Assembly (NCBI GenBank): GCA_014803435.1
Contig: JACYFD010000002.1
Coordinates: 1-64,000, forward strand
Reading direction: 5' to 3'
DNA: 64,000 bases
DNA from: Cellulosimicrobium terreum
GTDB lineage: Bacteria > Actinomycetota > Actinomycetes > Actinomycetales > Cellulomonadaceae
The position numbers and the translations under genes were made by a program. The notes beneath the pieces were generated by a model. The model was not told the DNA's origin. It saw only the letters and a list, made by a program, of their open reading frames with translations, and made no database searches. Positions 15,825 to 26,872 of this stretch are shown piece by piece (positions within the stretch are counted from its first letter, which is position 1; the number at the start of each line of letters is the position of its first letter).

Positions 15825-17215
15825 CGACGACCCTCGAGCCCCCCTGCACCCTGCACCGCGTCGAGGTCCTGGGTGCGTCGTCGGGCACCGCACCGGCGAC
15901 GTGGGGCCAGACGGCGATCCGCCGGGCGCTCGCCGCGCTCGCACCGCTCGATCACCAGTTCAACGTCGTGTGGGGTGGTGCCGTCCCGTCGCCCGTGCCG
16001 GTCGACGACGCCCTGGGCGTGCTGCGCGACCTGCTCCTCCTGCACGACGCGCTGCGCACCGTGCTGCGTGACGACGACGTCGTCGGTGGCACGGGCTACG
16101 TCCAGGTGCTCCACGGCGACGGTGGGATCGACGTCACCGAGCGCGCGGTGGAGCGGCCCGACGACGCGGCCGAGGCCGTGCAGCACCTGCGGGACGCGCT
16201 CTGGGGGCGCCCGTTCGACCACGCGCACGAGTGGCCCGTCCGCGCCGGCCTGGTCACGGTCGACGGCCTGGTCCACCACGTGGTGGTCGTCGTGTCCCAC
16301 ACGGCACTGGACGGATGGGGGCTGCCCGTCCTCGACGCGTCGCTCACGGCGCTCGCGGGCGGCACCGACCTGGCGACCGTGCGGGCGCGGCAGCGCGCCC
16401 GCACCCCGCTGGAGGAGGCGCGGTGGCAGGTCTCGCCCGAGGGTGAGCGTCACGACGCGGGCGCCCGGGAGCGCGCGCTGCGGACCATGCGCGCGGCGCC
16501 GGTCGAGGTGTTCCCGCTCCCGGGGATCGGTCCGGTGGGCGCACCGAGGTACCGGCAGGCGGTCCTGCGGAGCCGCCGGCTCGCCACCGCCGCGGACGCT
16601 GCGGCCGCGCGGCTGGGGACGACGGCCTCCACGGTGCTGCTCGCGGCGTCGAGCCTGGCGCTCGCCCGGGCCGGCGGTCGCGACGACTGCGTGCTCCAGG
16701 TCATGGTGAGCAACCGTTTCCTGCCGGGGCTCGCGCGCGTGGTCGCGCCGATCGCGATGGAGGGCCTGCTGCACGTCGACGGGCTCCGTTCGACGGCGTT
16801 CGACGACGTCGTCCCCCGGGTGTGGGGCGCGTGCATGACGGCGTACCGGTCGGCGTACTACGACAAGGACCGACTCGTGCGCGACGCCGCGGCGGACCCG
16901 GACGCGGTGTTCGACGACTCCTGCTGGTTCAACGACCGGCGCGGTACCGGCCCCGACCCGCACCTGCACGCGGACCCCACGCCGCGGCGTCGGCTCGCGT
17001 GGGGGGACGCGCCGGAGAACCAGGGCGGGATCACGCTCGCCTTCCACCACGTCGACGCGCCGCCGCGCGCCGACGGCCGTCCCGGCGGGGTCGACCTGGT
17101 CCTGACGGTCGACACGCGCCGGATCGACGAGGCCACCGCGGAGACCGTGCTGCGCGACACCGAGCGGCTCGTGCTCGACGCGCGCGCTCACGCCCGGCGC
17201 GCGAGCTCCGGGTAG
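15821..17215 (+). CDS. Stand-alone condensation-domain protein
   Basis: A 464-residue single-domain member of the NRPS condensation/chloramphenicol acetyltransferase superfamily. The core motif reads SHTALDG: the catalytic second His is His160 and Asp164-Gly165 are kept, while the first His is Ser159. The C-terminal half ends in a bridging-region pattern (QGGITLAFHHVD). Free-standing domains of this type join an acyl or aminoacyl group on one carrier to an amine or alcohol. It is the last gene of the operon and could link the fatty acyl and amino units. GTG at 15821 overlaps the transferase stop; its 3' end overlaps the convergent gene by 28 bases. Confidence 0.85.
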   Translation: MTTTLEPPCTLHRVEVLGASSGTAPATWGQTAIRRALAALAPLDHQFNVVWGGAVPSPVPVDDALGVLRDLLLLHDALRTVLRDDDVVGGTGYVQVLHGDGGIDVTERAVERPDDAAEAVQHLRDALWGRPFDHAHEWPVRAGLVTVDGLVHHVVVVVSHTALDGWGLPVLDASLTALAGGTDLATVRARQRARTPLEEARWQVSPEGERHDAGARERALRTMRAAPVEVFPLPGIGPVGAPRYRQAVLRSRRLATAADAAAARLGTTASTVLLAASSLALARAGGRDDCVLQVMVSNRFLPGLARVVAPIAMEGLLHVDGLRSTAFDDVVPRVWGACMTAYRSAYYDKDRLVRDAAADPDAVFDDSCWFNDRRGTGPDPHLHADPTPRRRLAWGDAPENQGGITLAFHHVDAPPRADGRPGGVDLVLTVDTRRIDEATAETVLRDTERLVLDARAHARRASSG

Positions 17216-17817
17216 TCGACGACGATCCCGTGGGCGTCGACGGTGAGGTCGGCGGTGAAGTCCCGGGTCGCACTCGTGTACGTCACGGCTCCATGCCCCG
17301 TCGCCGGGTCGACCGACGAGCGGGCGGCGTAGAGCTGGTCGCTGCGCAGCACGCGCAGCGACGGGACGTCGACCCAGGCCATGACGAACGGCGTCTCGCC
17401 CGCGGGGGCGTCCGGTCCCAGGAGCTCGAGCCGGCGGATCGGCATCGTGTTCGTCACCGGGCACAGCGCGATGTCGCAGTCGACGGCGCCGTCCAGGTCG
17501 GAGGGGTCGTCGATCCCCGGCGGTCCGAGACCGTCGGGCGCGTCACCTGTCGAGCTCGCGTCGGCGTGCCACCGGCCGTCGGGCGCGCGGGTGAGCGTCA
17601 GCTGCCGCGACCACCCGTCCCCGTGCGCCGAGATGTCGAGGCGCTCGGTGACCCATCCGGGCCCGGTCGTCAGCGCCCAGGCCGTGACCCAGCCGGTGGC
17701 GCGCGAGGTGCCCAGTGCCGTGAGCCGGTCCTCGTGGAGGGTGATGGTCGCCGCCTCGAGCCGGTGCGGGTCGTCGTCCCACCCCGACCAGGCGACGTGC
17801 CGCGTCGTCGTGGTCAT
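17188..17817 (-). CDS. Putative glycolipid-binding family protein
   Basis: A 209-residue soluble protein resembling the putative glycolipid-binding family (PF06475 type): it opens with HVAWSGWDDDPHRLEAATI, alternates short strands, and ends with TSATRDFTADLTVDAHGIVVDYPELARRA. Family members are thought to bind glycolipids on the basis of one structure; there is no enzymatic motif. It lies 7 bases after the cupin gene and forms an operon with it. Its 3' end overlaps the condensation gene tail-to-tail. The family call rests on overall pattern. Confidence 0.65.
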   Translation of the reverse strand: MTTTTRHVAWSGWDDDPHRLEAATITLHEDRLTALGTSRATGWVTAWALTTGPGWVTERLDISAHGDGWSRQLTLTRAPDGRWHADASSTGDAPDGLGPPGIDDPSDLDGAVDCDIALCPVTNTMPIRRLELLGPDAPAGETPFVMAWVDVPSLRVLRSDQLYAARSSVDPATGHGAVTYTSATRDFTADLTVDAHGIVVDYPELARRA

Positions 17818-17824
17818 CGTGCCC

Positions 17825-18193
17825 TCAGCGGAGCTCGCGCAGGTGCGCCGTCATGTCGCCGCCGGCGTCACCGGTGTTGACCGTGCCTTGTGGCTCGACG
17901 AGCACCGCGTGCACCTCCTCGGTTGCCTGGGGACAGTGCTCGACCCCGCGCGGGACGACGAAGACGTCGCCCGGGCCGAGCACCACGTCGCGGTCGCGCA
18001 GCTGGATCGTCAGCTCCCCGCTCATCACCAGGAAGAGCTCGTCCGTGTCGGGGTGCGTGTGCCAGACGAACTCGCCCTGCAGCTTCACGACCTTCACGTC
18101 GTAGTCGTTGACGCTCGTCAGCCGGTGGGGCTGCCACTGCTCGGTGATCGTGGCGAGGGCAGCCTGGATGTTGCGCACGTCGTCGCTCATCAT
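17825..18193 (-). CDS. Small cupin-domain protein
   Basis: A 122-residue single cupin barrel. HTHPDTDELFLVMSGEL holds the first metal motif (HxH...E) and PGDVFVVPRGVEHCP the second (His). Such proteins include small dioxygenases, isomerases and metal- or ligand-binding proteins, and the substrate cannot be chosen from sequence. Two adjacent ATG codons (18193 and 18190) could both start it; the longer open frame upstream lacks cupin sequence. It lies 34 bases downstream of lysG on the same strand and 7 bases before the glycolipid-binding gene. Confidence 0.85.
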   Translation of the reverse strand: MMSDDVRNIQAALATITEQWQPHRLTSVNDYDVKVVKLQGEFVWHTHPDTDELFLVMSGELTIQLRDRDVVLGPGDVFVVPRGVEHCPQATEEVHAVLVEPQGTVNTGDAGGDMTAHLRELR

Positions 18194-18227
18194 CGGATCG
18201 TAGGTCCCGCGACGCCGGGCGGGAAGG

Positions 18228-19181
18228 TCAGGAGAGCGTCGCCCGCGCGGCCCCGGCGACCGCGCGGGCGACGCGGTCGAGCGACGCGGAGTGCAGGCGC
18301 CACTGCTGCCAGTGCTGGGGCACGTCGACGGCGCGCGCGTCGTCGAACCCGACGAGGCGCCCGGCCTGCTCGCCCGTCGCGCTCTGCAGGTCCGGCAGCA
18401 TGCCCCAGCCCATGCCGAGCTCGATCGCGCGGCGGAACTCGTTCGACGCGGGGACGTGGTGGCGGGGCGGGTCGAGCAGCGGGTCCGCCGATGGTCCGGA
18501 CGTCGATGTCCCGGCATCCTCGGCGCGTCCCCGCAGGTAGCGCTCCTGCAGGTCGTCCTTGCGGTCGAACGCGAGCACGGGTGCGGTGGCGAGCGCGCGG
18601 GGCGTGGGGCCGTCGGGGAACCAGCGCGCGACGAACTCGGGGCTCGCCATGGGGCGGTAGCGCATGTGCCCGAGCAAGGTCGACCGGCAGCCGGGCACCG
18701 CCGCGGCGACCGACGTCACGGCGGCGACCGCGGTACCGTCCCGCAACAGCCCGATCGAGTGCTCCTCGTCCTCGCGCAGCACGTCGAGCCGCGCCCACGC
18801 GGACGCCTCGACGAGCGCGGGGAGCGCCCACGTCGTGAGCGCGTCGCCCGACACGACGAGGGTGATCTCCGGCAGCGGCGCCGCGGGGTCGTCCGCCAGG
18901 TCCGCGGTCCGGGCGGAGCCGTCGATCCCCAGCTCGGCAAGCACGTCTGCCTGCTGGAGCGCGAGGTGGCGGGCGTGGCGGACCAGGACCTGTCCGGGCG
19001 GGGTGAGCTCGGCCGGGCGACCGCGGCGCACGAGGACCTGCCCGACGGCAGCCTCGAGCGCGCGCATGCGCTGGCTCACCGCCGACGGCGTGACACCGAG
19101 CTCGCGCGCTGCGGCGTCGAACGTCCCGGTCGAGGCGATGGCCGCGAGCGCGCGGAGCTGGTCCGGCTGGAGTTCCACCAT
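18228..19181 (-). CDS. lysG: LysR-type regulator LysG/ArgP
   Basis: A 317-residue LysR regulator. The winged HTH is at about 5-62 (QLRALAAIASTGTFDAAARELGVTPSAVSQRM), and the C-terminal effector domain carries family patterns such as ITLVVSGDALTTWALPAL and LGMGWGMLP. The divergent gene is a LysE exporter, the standard arrangement of lysG/lysE in actinobacteria, where LysG senses basic amino acids and turns on the exporter. A length of about 290-320 is normal for the family; a short Gly/Ser/Asp insert (GTSTSGPS) lies near residue 225. Confidence 0.9.
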   Translation of the reverse strand: MVELQPDQLRALAAIASTGTFDAAARELGVTPSAVSQRMRALEAAVGQVLVRRGRPAELTPPGQVLVRHARHLALQQADVLAELGIDGSARTADLADDPAAPLPEITLVVSGDALTTWALPALVEASAWARLDVLREDEEHSIGLLRDGTAVAAVTSVAAAVPGCRSTLLGHMRYRPMASPEFVARWFPDGPTPRALATAPVLAFDRKDDLQERYLRGRAEDAGTSTSGPSADPLLDPPRHHVPASNEFRRAIELGMGWGMLPDLQSATGEQAGRLVGFDDARAVDVPQHWQQWRLHSASLDRVARAVAGAARATLS

Positions 19182-19250
19182 CAGATGATCTTACGATCCA
19201 CCAGAATCCTTCGCTGTACTGAAGTGAGCGAGCGGCCTACCGTCGATCGC
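19182..19250. promoter_or_regulatory. Divergent lysG/lysE control region
   Basis: The 69 bases between the two start codons are relatively AT-rich and contain GATGATCTTACGATC, a partly symmetric stretch next to the lysG start. LysG-type regulators bind in such divergent regions. The exact operator is not identified. Confidence 0.35.
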
Positions 19251-19907
19251 GTGACCATCCTCGCCACCGCGCACCCCGCGCTCGCCGGTCTCGGTGCAGG
19301 CCTGTCCCTGATCGTGGCGATCGGCGCGCAGAACGCGTTCGTCCTGCGGCAGGGGATCCGGCGCGAGCACGTGCTGCCCGTCGTGGTCGTGTGCGCGGTG
19401 TCCGACCTCGTCCTCATCGCCGCCGGCACCGCCGGTCTCGGCGCGCTCGTCACGGGCGCGCCCGCGCTGCTCACGGTCGTGCGCTGGGTCGGCGGGGTGT
19501 TCCTCCTGACGCTGGCGGTGCTCGCTGCACGCCGTGCCGTCCGCCCCGGGGTGCTCGACGCCGTGGGGCAGGGCGCGTCGTCGGGCCGGTCCGCCGTCGG
19601 CACGGCGCTCGCGCTGACGTGGCTCAACCCGCACGTCTACCTCGACACGGTGCTGCTCCTGGGGTCCCTCGCCGCGGGCTACGCGGCCGTGCACACGACC
19701 GGGGCGGGCGTGCCCGGGCCCGACGCCGTCCGCTGGCTCTTCGGTGCCGGTGCGGGACTCGCGAGCATCGTCTGGTTCGCCGCGCTCGGGTTCGGTGCGC
19801 GGCTGCTCGCCCCGGTCTTCGCCCGCCCCGTGGCGTGGCGGGTGCTCGACGGCGCGATCGCCGTCGTCATGGCCGCCATCGGGCTGTCGCTCCTGCTGGG
19901 CGCCTGA
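19251..19907 (+). CDS. lysE: LysE-family basic amino acid exporter
   Basis: A 218-residue inner-membrane protein with about six hydrophobic segments. The signature GLSLIVAIGAQNAFVLRQGI near the N-terminus and WLNPHVYLDTVLLLGS in the middle are diagnostic of LysE/ArgO exporters of lysine and arginine. The start is GTG at 19251; the open frame extends far upstream only as antisense of lysG. Regulation by the divergent LysG product is expected from the arrangement. Length fits the family (about 205-235). Confidence 0.94.
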   Translation: MTILATAHPALAGLGAGLSLIVAIGAQNAFVLRQGIRREHVLPVVVVCAVSDLVLIAAGTAGLGALVTGAPALLTVVRWVGGVFLLTLAVLAARRAVRPGVLDAVGQGASSGRSAVGTALALTWLNPHVYLDTVLLLGSLAAGYAAVHTTGAGVPGPDAVRWLFGAGAGLASIVWFAALGFGARLLAPVFARPVAWRVLDGAIAVVMAAIGLSLLLGA

Positions 19908-19916
19908 GGTCCGGTG

Positions 19917-20759
19917 TCAGGTCAGGTGGTCGAAGTCGCCGCGCACCCAGGCGGCGTGCCGCTGGGCCGAGCGCAGCACGACGCCGCGGGCGTCGACCGG
20001 GATGGTCTCCTCGAAGTTGTTGTAGAGCCGGTCGAACGGGCGCCGGGCGACGTGCTCGGCCACGCGCAGCGCGACCGCGCCGGACAGCGGGAGGCGGTTG
20101 GGGTAGGAGCGCATGAAGCTCACCGAGACGCGGTCGGGGTTCGCCATGATCGTGTCGCCGCTGAGCAGGACGCCGCGACCCTCGGCCCCCGCCGCCCAGT
20201 GCACGACCGCGCTGCCGGGGAAGTGCCCGCCCGGCTGGGACAGCACCACGCCGGGCAGGACCTCCCGCTCGCCGGACCAGGTCTCGATCGCGGCGTCGGA
20301 CCGGGCGACCCACCCGGCGTCGGCCTCCGCGACGAGCACGGGGACGCCGCCGAGGCGCCTGCTCCACTCCACCTGGACCCCGTACATGTGCGGGTGGCTC
20401 GCGGCGATCGCGACCACGGGCCCGAGCGCGAGGACGGCCGCGGCGGCGGCGTCGTCCACGAAACCCAGCGGGTCCCACAGGAGGTTGCCCGCCGGCGTCC
20501 GCACGACCTTGGACTGCTGCCCGATCCCGACGCGCGGGGCGCTCGTCAGCCCCACGAGGTCCGGCTCGAGCTCGGTGAGCGTGATCTGCTCACCGTCCGC
20601 CGCGAGCTCGTCCAGCGTGGTCCATGCCTGCCCTGTCGCGGGTACCCACTGCCGCTCGTCTGCGCAGATCGCGCACACCTCGGGCCGGTCCGCGTGCTCG
20701 ACGGCGCACGTGCGGCAGATCCACCAGGTGCTGGTCTGGTTGTTCGCGGAGTTCGTCAT
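19917..20759 (-). CDS. MBL-fold hydrolase with N-terminal zinc ribbon
   Basis: A 280-residue protein. Residues 13-35 hold two CxxC pairs (CRTC and CAIC), a rubredoxin-like zinc ribbon. The rest has metallo-beta-lactamase features: SHPHMYG (a shortened HxH motif), GGHFPGSAVVHW (His) and LLSGDTIM (Asp), then a C-terminal His/Asp-poor helix region. The canonical HxHxDH is incomplete, so activity is uncertain. It may be a detoxification hydrolase of unknown substrate. It converges on lysE with nine bases between the stops and is divergent from the catalase gene. Confidence 0.8.
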   Translation of the reverse strand: MTNSANNQTSTWWICRTCAVEHADRPEVCAICADERQWVPATGQAWTTLDELAADGEQITLTELEPDLVGLTSAPRVGIGQQSKVVRTPAGNLLWDPLGFVDDAAAAAVLALGPVVAIAASHPHMYGVQVEWSRRLGGVPVLVAEADAGWVARSDAAIETWSGEREVLPGVVLSQPGGHFPGSAVVHWAAGAEGRGVLLSGDTIMANPDRVSVSFMRSYPNRLPLSGAVALRVAEHVARRPFDRLYNNFEETIPVDARGVVLRSAQRHAAWVRGDFDHLT

Positions 20760-20880
20760 GACACGTTCTTACCCCCGCCCGACCGGGTCCCGCCAGGAGT
20801 GCGAGCGAACCGGTCCACCCTGAGCCTGGGAGAGCGCCTGAAGACGGCCGGGCGCGCGGCACTTCCCGAGGAGCATCACG

Positions 20881-23031
<2,151 letters not shown>

Positions 23032-23032
23032 G

Positions 23033-23851
23033 GTGAGCGTCGGACACGATCCCGGCTTCCTCGGCGTCCCCGTGCCCTTGCCAGGCGTGGGGCGCGAGGT
23101 GCGCGGGCTGCCGTCGACGCACTTCACCGTCCTGCTCGACCCGGTACGTCGGCTGGCCGCGGCGACCGTCGTGGACGTCGACGGCGCGCTCCTGCGAGAC
23201 GTCCCCCGCGACGACGACTGGCACCTCGACCCGCGGGTGCCCGCCGACGAGCAGACCGGACCCGAGCTGTACGCGCGCAACGACCTCGACCGCGGCCACC
23301 TCGTCCGCCGCCGCGACCCGGTCTGGGGCGACGCGGCCACGGCGGCGCGCGCGAACACCGAGACGTTCGCCTACCCGAACGCCGCGCCCCAGGCCGCGCG
23401 ATTCAACCAGTCGCTCGAGCTGTGGAACGGCCTGGAGGACCACGTGCTCGGCCATGCCGAGACCGTGGGACTGCGGCTCGTCGTGCTCACCGGCCCCGTG
23501 CTCGCACCGGACGACCCGGTGTACCGCGGCGTCGGCATCCCGCGGCTGTTCTGGAAGGTCGTCGCGTGGGCGACCGGTGCCCAGCCGGCCCTCGCCGCGA
23601 CGGCGTTCGTCCTCGACCAGTCGCCGCAGCTGGGCGAGCTCGAGCTGCAGGTCGCCGACGCCCGCGCGCTGGCCGCCGGCGACGTCCCGCCGCTCGGCCC
23701 GTTCCGGACGTTCCAGGTCCCCGTCGCGGAGGTCGCCTCGCTCACCGGGCTGGATCTCGGCCCGCTCGTCGGGGCGGACGTCCTCGCCCCCGCGGTTCCC
23801 GCCGCGGCGCCCACCGAGCTGCACGACCTCGCGGACGTGCAGCTGCGTTGA
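23033..23851 (+). CDS. DNA/RNA non-specific endonuclease (NUC1 family)
   Basis: A 272-residue beta-beta-alpha-metal nuclease. The catalytic motif is DRGHLVRR (DRGH), followed by NAAPQAARFNQSLELWNGLE, in which the Asn that binds Mg is expected. No signal peptide is evident, unlike many secreted relatives. GTG at 23033 is one base after the catalase stop; an in-frame GTG at 23015 would overlap the catalase gene. It is probably cotranscribed with katE. Its role (nutrient use, defence or DNA turnover) is not determined. A hairpin repeat follows 17 bases after the stop. Confidence 0.88.
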   Translation: MSVGHDPGFLGVPVPLPGVGREVRGLPSTHFTVLLDPVRRLAAATVVDVDGALLRDVPRDDDWHLDPRVPADEQTGPELYARNDLDRGHLVRRRDPVWGDAATAARANTETFAYPNAAPQAARFNQSLELWNGLEDHVLGHAETVGLRLVVLTGPVLAPDDPVYRGVGIPRLFWKVVAWATGAQPALAATAFVLDQSPQLGELELQVADARALAAGDVPPLGPFRTFQVPVAEVASLTGLDLGPLVGADVLAPAVPAAAPTELHDLADVQLR

Positions 23852-23868
23852 CGCCGCGACCGGGTTCT

Positions 23869-23927
23869 GCCGAACACGACCTGGGGGTCGTCATCCACCA
23901 GATGGCGACCCCCAGGTCGTGTTCGGC
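23869..23927. repeat. Hairpin repeat, subtype A (perfect 22-bp stem)
   Basis: Arms at 23869-23890 and 23906-23927 are perfect inverted copies of 22 bases starting GCCGAACACGACC, separated by a 15-base loop. It sits just after the endonuclease stop and before a LacI gene. There is no T-tract, so a classic intrinsic terminator is not obvious, but the stem could still stop transcription. A near-identical copy lies at 30091. Confidence 0.9.
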
Positions 23928-24109
23928 GGGCAGCGGCGCACGAATGGGCGACCACGTGCTTGTCGGAGAGCGCTCGCTGGGGGCAGACGCACGACAGGGC
24001 ACCTGGTGGCGACGACACGGTGGGAACGCTTCCACGAACCGCCCCTGGCGGGATAGCGTGGTCCTCGCGGGTGCCGCCCGTCACCGTGGACCGGCCCGGG
24101 GAGGACCTC

Positions 24110-25081
24110 ATGCCGCCGACGACGCTCGCCGACGTCGCCGCTGCCGCGGGCGTCTCCCGGTCGACGGCCTCGCGCGTGCTGCGCGACTCGGGCTACGTCT
24201 CGCCCGCGGCCCGACGCGCCGTGCTCGATGCCGTGGACGGGCTGGGCTACGTGGCGCACCCCGGCGCGCGCTCCCTCGCGAGCGGGAAGGGCGAGCGCGT
24301 CGTCGTGGCCGTCGGGTCGCCGTCGTCGGACCTCATGACCGACCCGTACGTCAGCCGTGTCGTCGTCGCCGCGAGCCGGACCGCGGACGAGCACGGCGTC
24401 GGCATCGCCCTGCGCTGGCTCGGCGTGGACCCCGTGCGCGAGCTCGACCGCCTCGCCCGCGATCCCGGCGTCGGTGGCGTGCTGCTCGTCGACTACTCCG
24501 CCGCGGTCCTCGCCGCCGTGCCGCGCGACCTCGACGGGCGCGTCGTCGCGATCGGGCCTGCGGACGGCCGCGTACCGTCGTTCGACGTCGACGCCGCAGG
24601 CGGGATCGCCGCGCTCGTGGAACGGGTCGTGCTGGACGGGCGCCACGAGGTCGTCATGCTCGCCGGGCCGCCGTGGCTGCCGGGGACGCGCCGCGCCGTC
24701 GACGCGTACGCGGCCGTCGTGCACGACGCCGGTCTGCCGCACCGGGTCGTCACCGCCGGCCTCACGTCCGCGGCGGGCGCGGCGGGCGCGCGCGAGGCGC
24801 GCACCCGCTGGCCCGGCACCGACGCGCTCGTCGCCATGAGCGACACGTCCGCGATCGGCGCGCTGCGGGCCCTCGTCCAGGACGGGGTCCGCGTGCCGGA
24901 CGACGTCGCCGTCACCGGGTTCGACGACGCACCCCTCGCGGGGGAGCTTGCGCCCGGCCTGACCACCGCGACCCACCCCGTCGAGCTGATCGCCGCAGCG
25001 GCCACGGCCGACCTGCTCGCCCGGAACCGCGGGGAGGGACGCACCTTCGGGTCCGTCGTCGTGCCGCGGGCGACCGCGTAG
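24110..25081 (+). CDS. LacI-family transcriptional regulator
   Basis: A 323-residue regulator with the N-terminal LacI HTH (TTLADVAAAAGVSRSTASRVLRDSGYVSP) at about 3-50 and a periplasmic-binding-protein-like effector domain ending in VTGFDDAPLAGELAPGLTTATHP. ATG at 24110 follows GGGGAGGA. It converges on the ManD-like gene, with 16 bases between the stops. The controlled sugar pathway is unknown; nearby sugar-acid catabolism (the ManD-like gene) is a candidate but is on the other strand. Confidence 0.9.
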   Translation: MPPTTLADVAAAAGVSRSTASRVLRDSGYVSPAARRAVLDAVDGLGYVAHPGARSLASGKGERVVVAVGSPSSDLMTDPYVSRVVVAASRTADEHGVGIALRWLGVDPVRELDRLARDPGVGGVLLVDYSAAVLAAVPRDLDGRVVAIGPADGRVPSFDVDAAGGIAALVERVVLDGRHEVVMLAGPPWLPGTRRAVDAYAAVVHDAGLPHRVVTAGLTSAAGAAGAREARTRWPGTDALVAMSDTSAIGALRALVQDGVRVPDDVAVTGFDDAPLAGELAPGLTTATHPVELIAAAATADLLARNRGEGRTFGSVVVPRATA

Positions 25082-25097
25082 CCGGGCCGGCGCGACG

Positions 25098-26324
25098 TCA
25101 CCAGTCGTGCACGGTCCCGTCCTGCAGCCGGTTCACGGGCAGGTACGCCGGGGCGTAGGGGTGCGCCGCGGCCAGGTCCTCGTCGAGCTCGACGCCGATC
25201 CCCGGCTCCTCGCCGGGGTGGAGGTGACCGTCGTCGAACGTGAAGGCGTGCCGGAACACCTCGTGCGTACGGTCGGTGTAGCCGGAGTACTCCTGGATCC
25301 CGAAGTTGTGGATCGCGAGGTCGAGGTGGATCGCCGCCGCCATCCCGACGGGGGAGATGTCCTCGGGCCCGTGGATCGCGCTCTTGACCTGACGCGTCGC
25401 GGCGTAGTCGAACAGCTTGCGCAGCGGGCTCACGCCGCCGAAGTGCGTCACGGCGGAGCGGACGTAGTCGATCAGCTGCTCGTCGATCAGGGTCTGGTAG
25501 TCGAAGAACGAGTTGAAGACCTCGCCGATCGCGAGGGGCGTCGTCGTGTGCGCACGCACGAGCCGCAGGCCCTGCTGGTTCTCCGCGGGGGTGCAGTCCT
25601 CGAGCCAGAACAGGTCGTACGGCTCGACGTCCTTGCCGAGGCGCGCGGCCTGCTGCGGCGTGAGGCGGTGGTGGGCATCGTGCAGCAGCGGGAGGTCGGG
25701 GCCGAACTCGCTGCGCACCGCCTCGAGGACCTTCGGCAGGTGGCGCAGGTAGGCCGCCGTGTCCCAGTCCTCCACGACGGGACGCGGGCGCTGGTCCAGG
25801 CGCGCGCCGTCGGACTCCGCGGCGATCGCCGTGCCCGCGTGCACGCCGTACACCGCCTGCAGGCCGGGAACCCCGGTCTGCACGCGTACGGCGGTGTACC
25901 CCTCGGCCAGGCGGGCACGGACCGAGTCGAGCAGCTCGGGCACGTCCGCGCCGTTCGCGTGCCCGTACGTGCGCACGCGGTCGCGCGAGGCGCCGCCGAG
26001 CAGCTGGTAGAGCGGCAGCCCTGCTGCCTTGGCCTTGATGTCCCACAGTGCGACGTCGACCGCGGCGATCGCCGCCATCGTCACCGGCCCGCGACGCCAG
26101 TACGCGCCGCGGTAGAGCGACTGCCACGTGTCCTCGATGCGGTGCGGGTCCAGGCCCACCAGGAGCGGGGCGACGTGGTCGCGCAAGTAGGAGACGACGG
26201 CGAGCTCGCGGCCGTTGAGGGTCGCGTCGCCCAGACCGGTCAGGCCCTCGTCGGTCGTGATCCTCAGCGTGACGAAGTTCCGGCCGGGGCTGGTGACGAC
26301 GACCTGTGCGTCGACGATCTTCAT
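25098..26324 (-). CDS. manD: Enolase-superfamily sugar-acid dehydratase, ManD/RspA type
   Basis: A 408-residue enolase-superfamily enzyme. [32 protein letters not shown] is a signature of the D-mannonate dehydratase (ManD) subgroup once called RspA, and [36 protein letters not shown] is the N-terminal capping pattern. The likely reaction is dehydration of D-mannonate to 2-keto-3-deoxy-gluconate, though many subgroup members act poorly or on D-gluconate. Its ATG overlaps the stop of the SRPBCC gene (ATGA), so it is translated from the ArsR operon, an unexpected partnership. Confidence 0.88.
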   Translation of the reverse strand: MKIVDAQVVVTSPGRNFVTLRITTDEGLTGLGDATLNGRELAVVSYLRDHVAPLLVGLDPHRIEDTWQSLYRGAYWRRGPVTMAAIAAVDVALWDIKAKAAGLPLYQLLGGASRDRVRTYGHANGADVPELLDSVRARLAEGYTAVRVQTGVPGLQAVYGVHAGTAIAAESDGARLDQRPRPVVEDWDTAAYLRHLPKVLEAVRSEFGPDLPLLHDAHHRLTPQQAARLGKDVEPYDLFWLEDCTPAENQQGLRLVRAHTTTPLAIGEVFNSFFDYQTLIDEQLIDYVRSAVTHFGGVSPLRKLFDYAATRQVKSAIHGPEDISPVGMAAAIHLDLAIHNFGIQEYSGYTDRTHEVFRHAFTFDDGHLHPGEEPGIGVELDEDLAAAHPYAPAYLPVNRLQDGTVHDW

Positions 26325-26872
26325 GCGGGTCCTTCCTCGGTCGACGAGACGGGTGGCGTGCGCCCAGGTCCCGGCTCGTCGGTGGTGCGGTCGATGAACG
26401 GGGCGAGGACGACGTCCCAGCCGGTCTCGTACCGGGCGCGCGCGCTCGGGGCGTCGCTCCGCGCGTCCCAGCCCGAGTGGGTGAGCACGACCAGGGTGCT
26501 CGACGACCCGTCGTGGTCCGCGCGGCCGTCACCGGTGTCGTCGGAGGTCGCCGGGGCGAAGGTCACCTCCACCTGGGTCGCCGCGTCGGCCCGCGCACCC
26601 GGGTGCCACGTGAACGCGACGGCGTGGGGCGGGTCCCAGGCCGTGACCGTCCCCCAGTCGGTGGTCGTGCCGTCGGCGAGGGTCTCGACGAGGCGGGCCG
26701 GGCGACCGTCCGGGGCGCGTTCGAACGCGACCGACGAGTCCGCGCCGCCGCTCGAGAAGCCGGCGAGCGGCCACCACGCGCCGATCTCGTCGACGAAGAG
26801 CGCGAACGCGCGGTCGGGTCCGGTCGGGACGGTGACCTCCGTGACGAGGTCCGGGAGCTGGTCGGTGCTCAT
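26321..26872 (-). CDS. SRPBCC (AHSA1-like) domain protein
   Basis: A 183-residue START/Bet-v1-like protein. It begins [27 protein letters not shown], the AHSA1 family pattern, and ends its barrel with [34 protein letters not shown]. Such proteins are often encoded just after an ArsR regulator in actinobacteria, as here. No enzyme activity is assigned to this type; a small hydrophobic ligand is possible. Both ends overlap neighbours by four bases, so the three genes form one coupled unit. The C-terminal 20 residues are disordered. Confidence 0.88.
   Translation of the reverse strand: MSTDQLPDLVTEVTVPTGPDRAFALFVDEIGAWWPLAGFSSGGADSSVAFERAPDGRPARLVETLADGTTTDWGTVTAWDPPHAVAFTWHPGARADAATQVEVTFAPATSDDTGDGRADHDGSSSTLVVLTHSGWDARSDAPSARARYETGWDVVLAPFIDRTTDEPGPGRTPPVSSTEEGPA

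Noticed and set aside
17188-17215. Overlap of the condensation gene and the glycolipid-binding gene taken as a frameshift.
   Set aside because: The genes are convergent and both end normally; a 28-base tail-to-tail overlap is plausible.
23869-23927. Hairpin considered as a CRISPR repeat or a phage attachment site.
   Set aside because: Only single copies at each place, no regularly spaced array, no cas or integrase genes, no tRNA.
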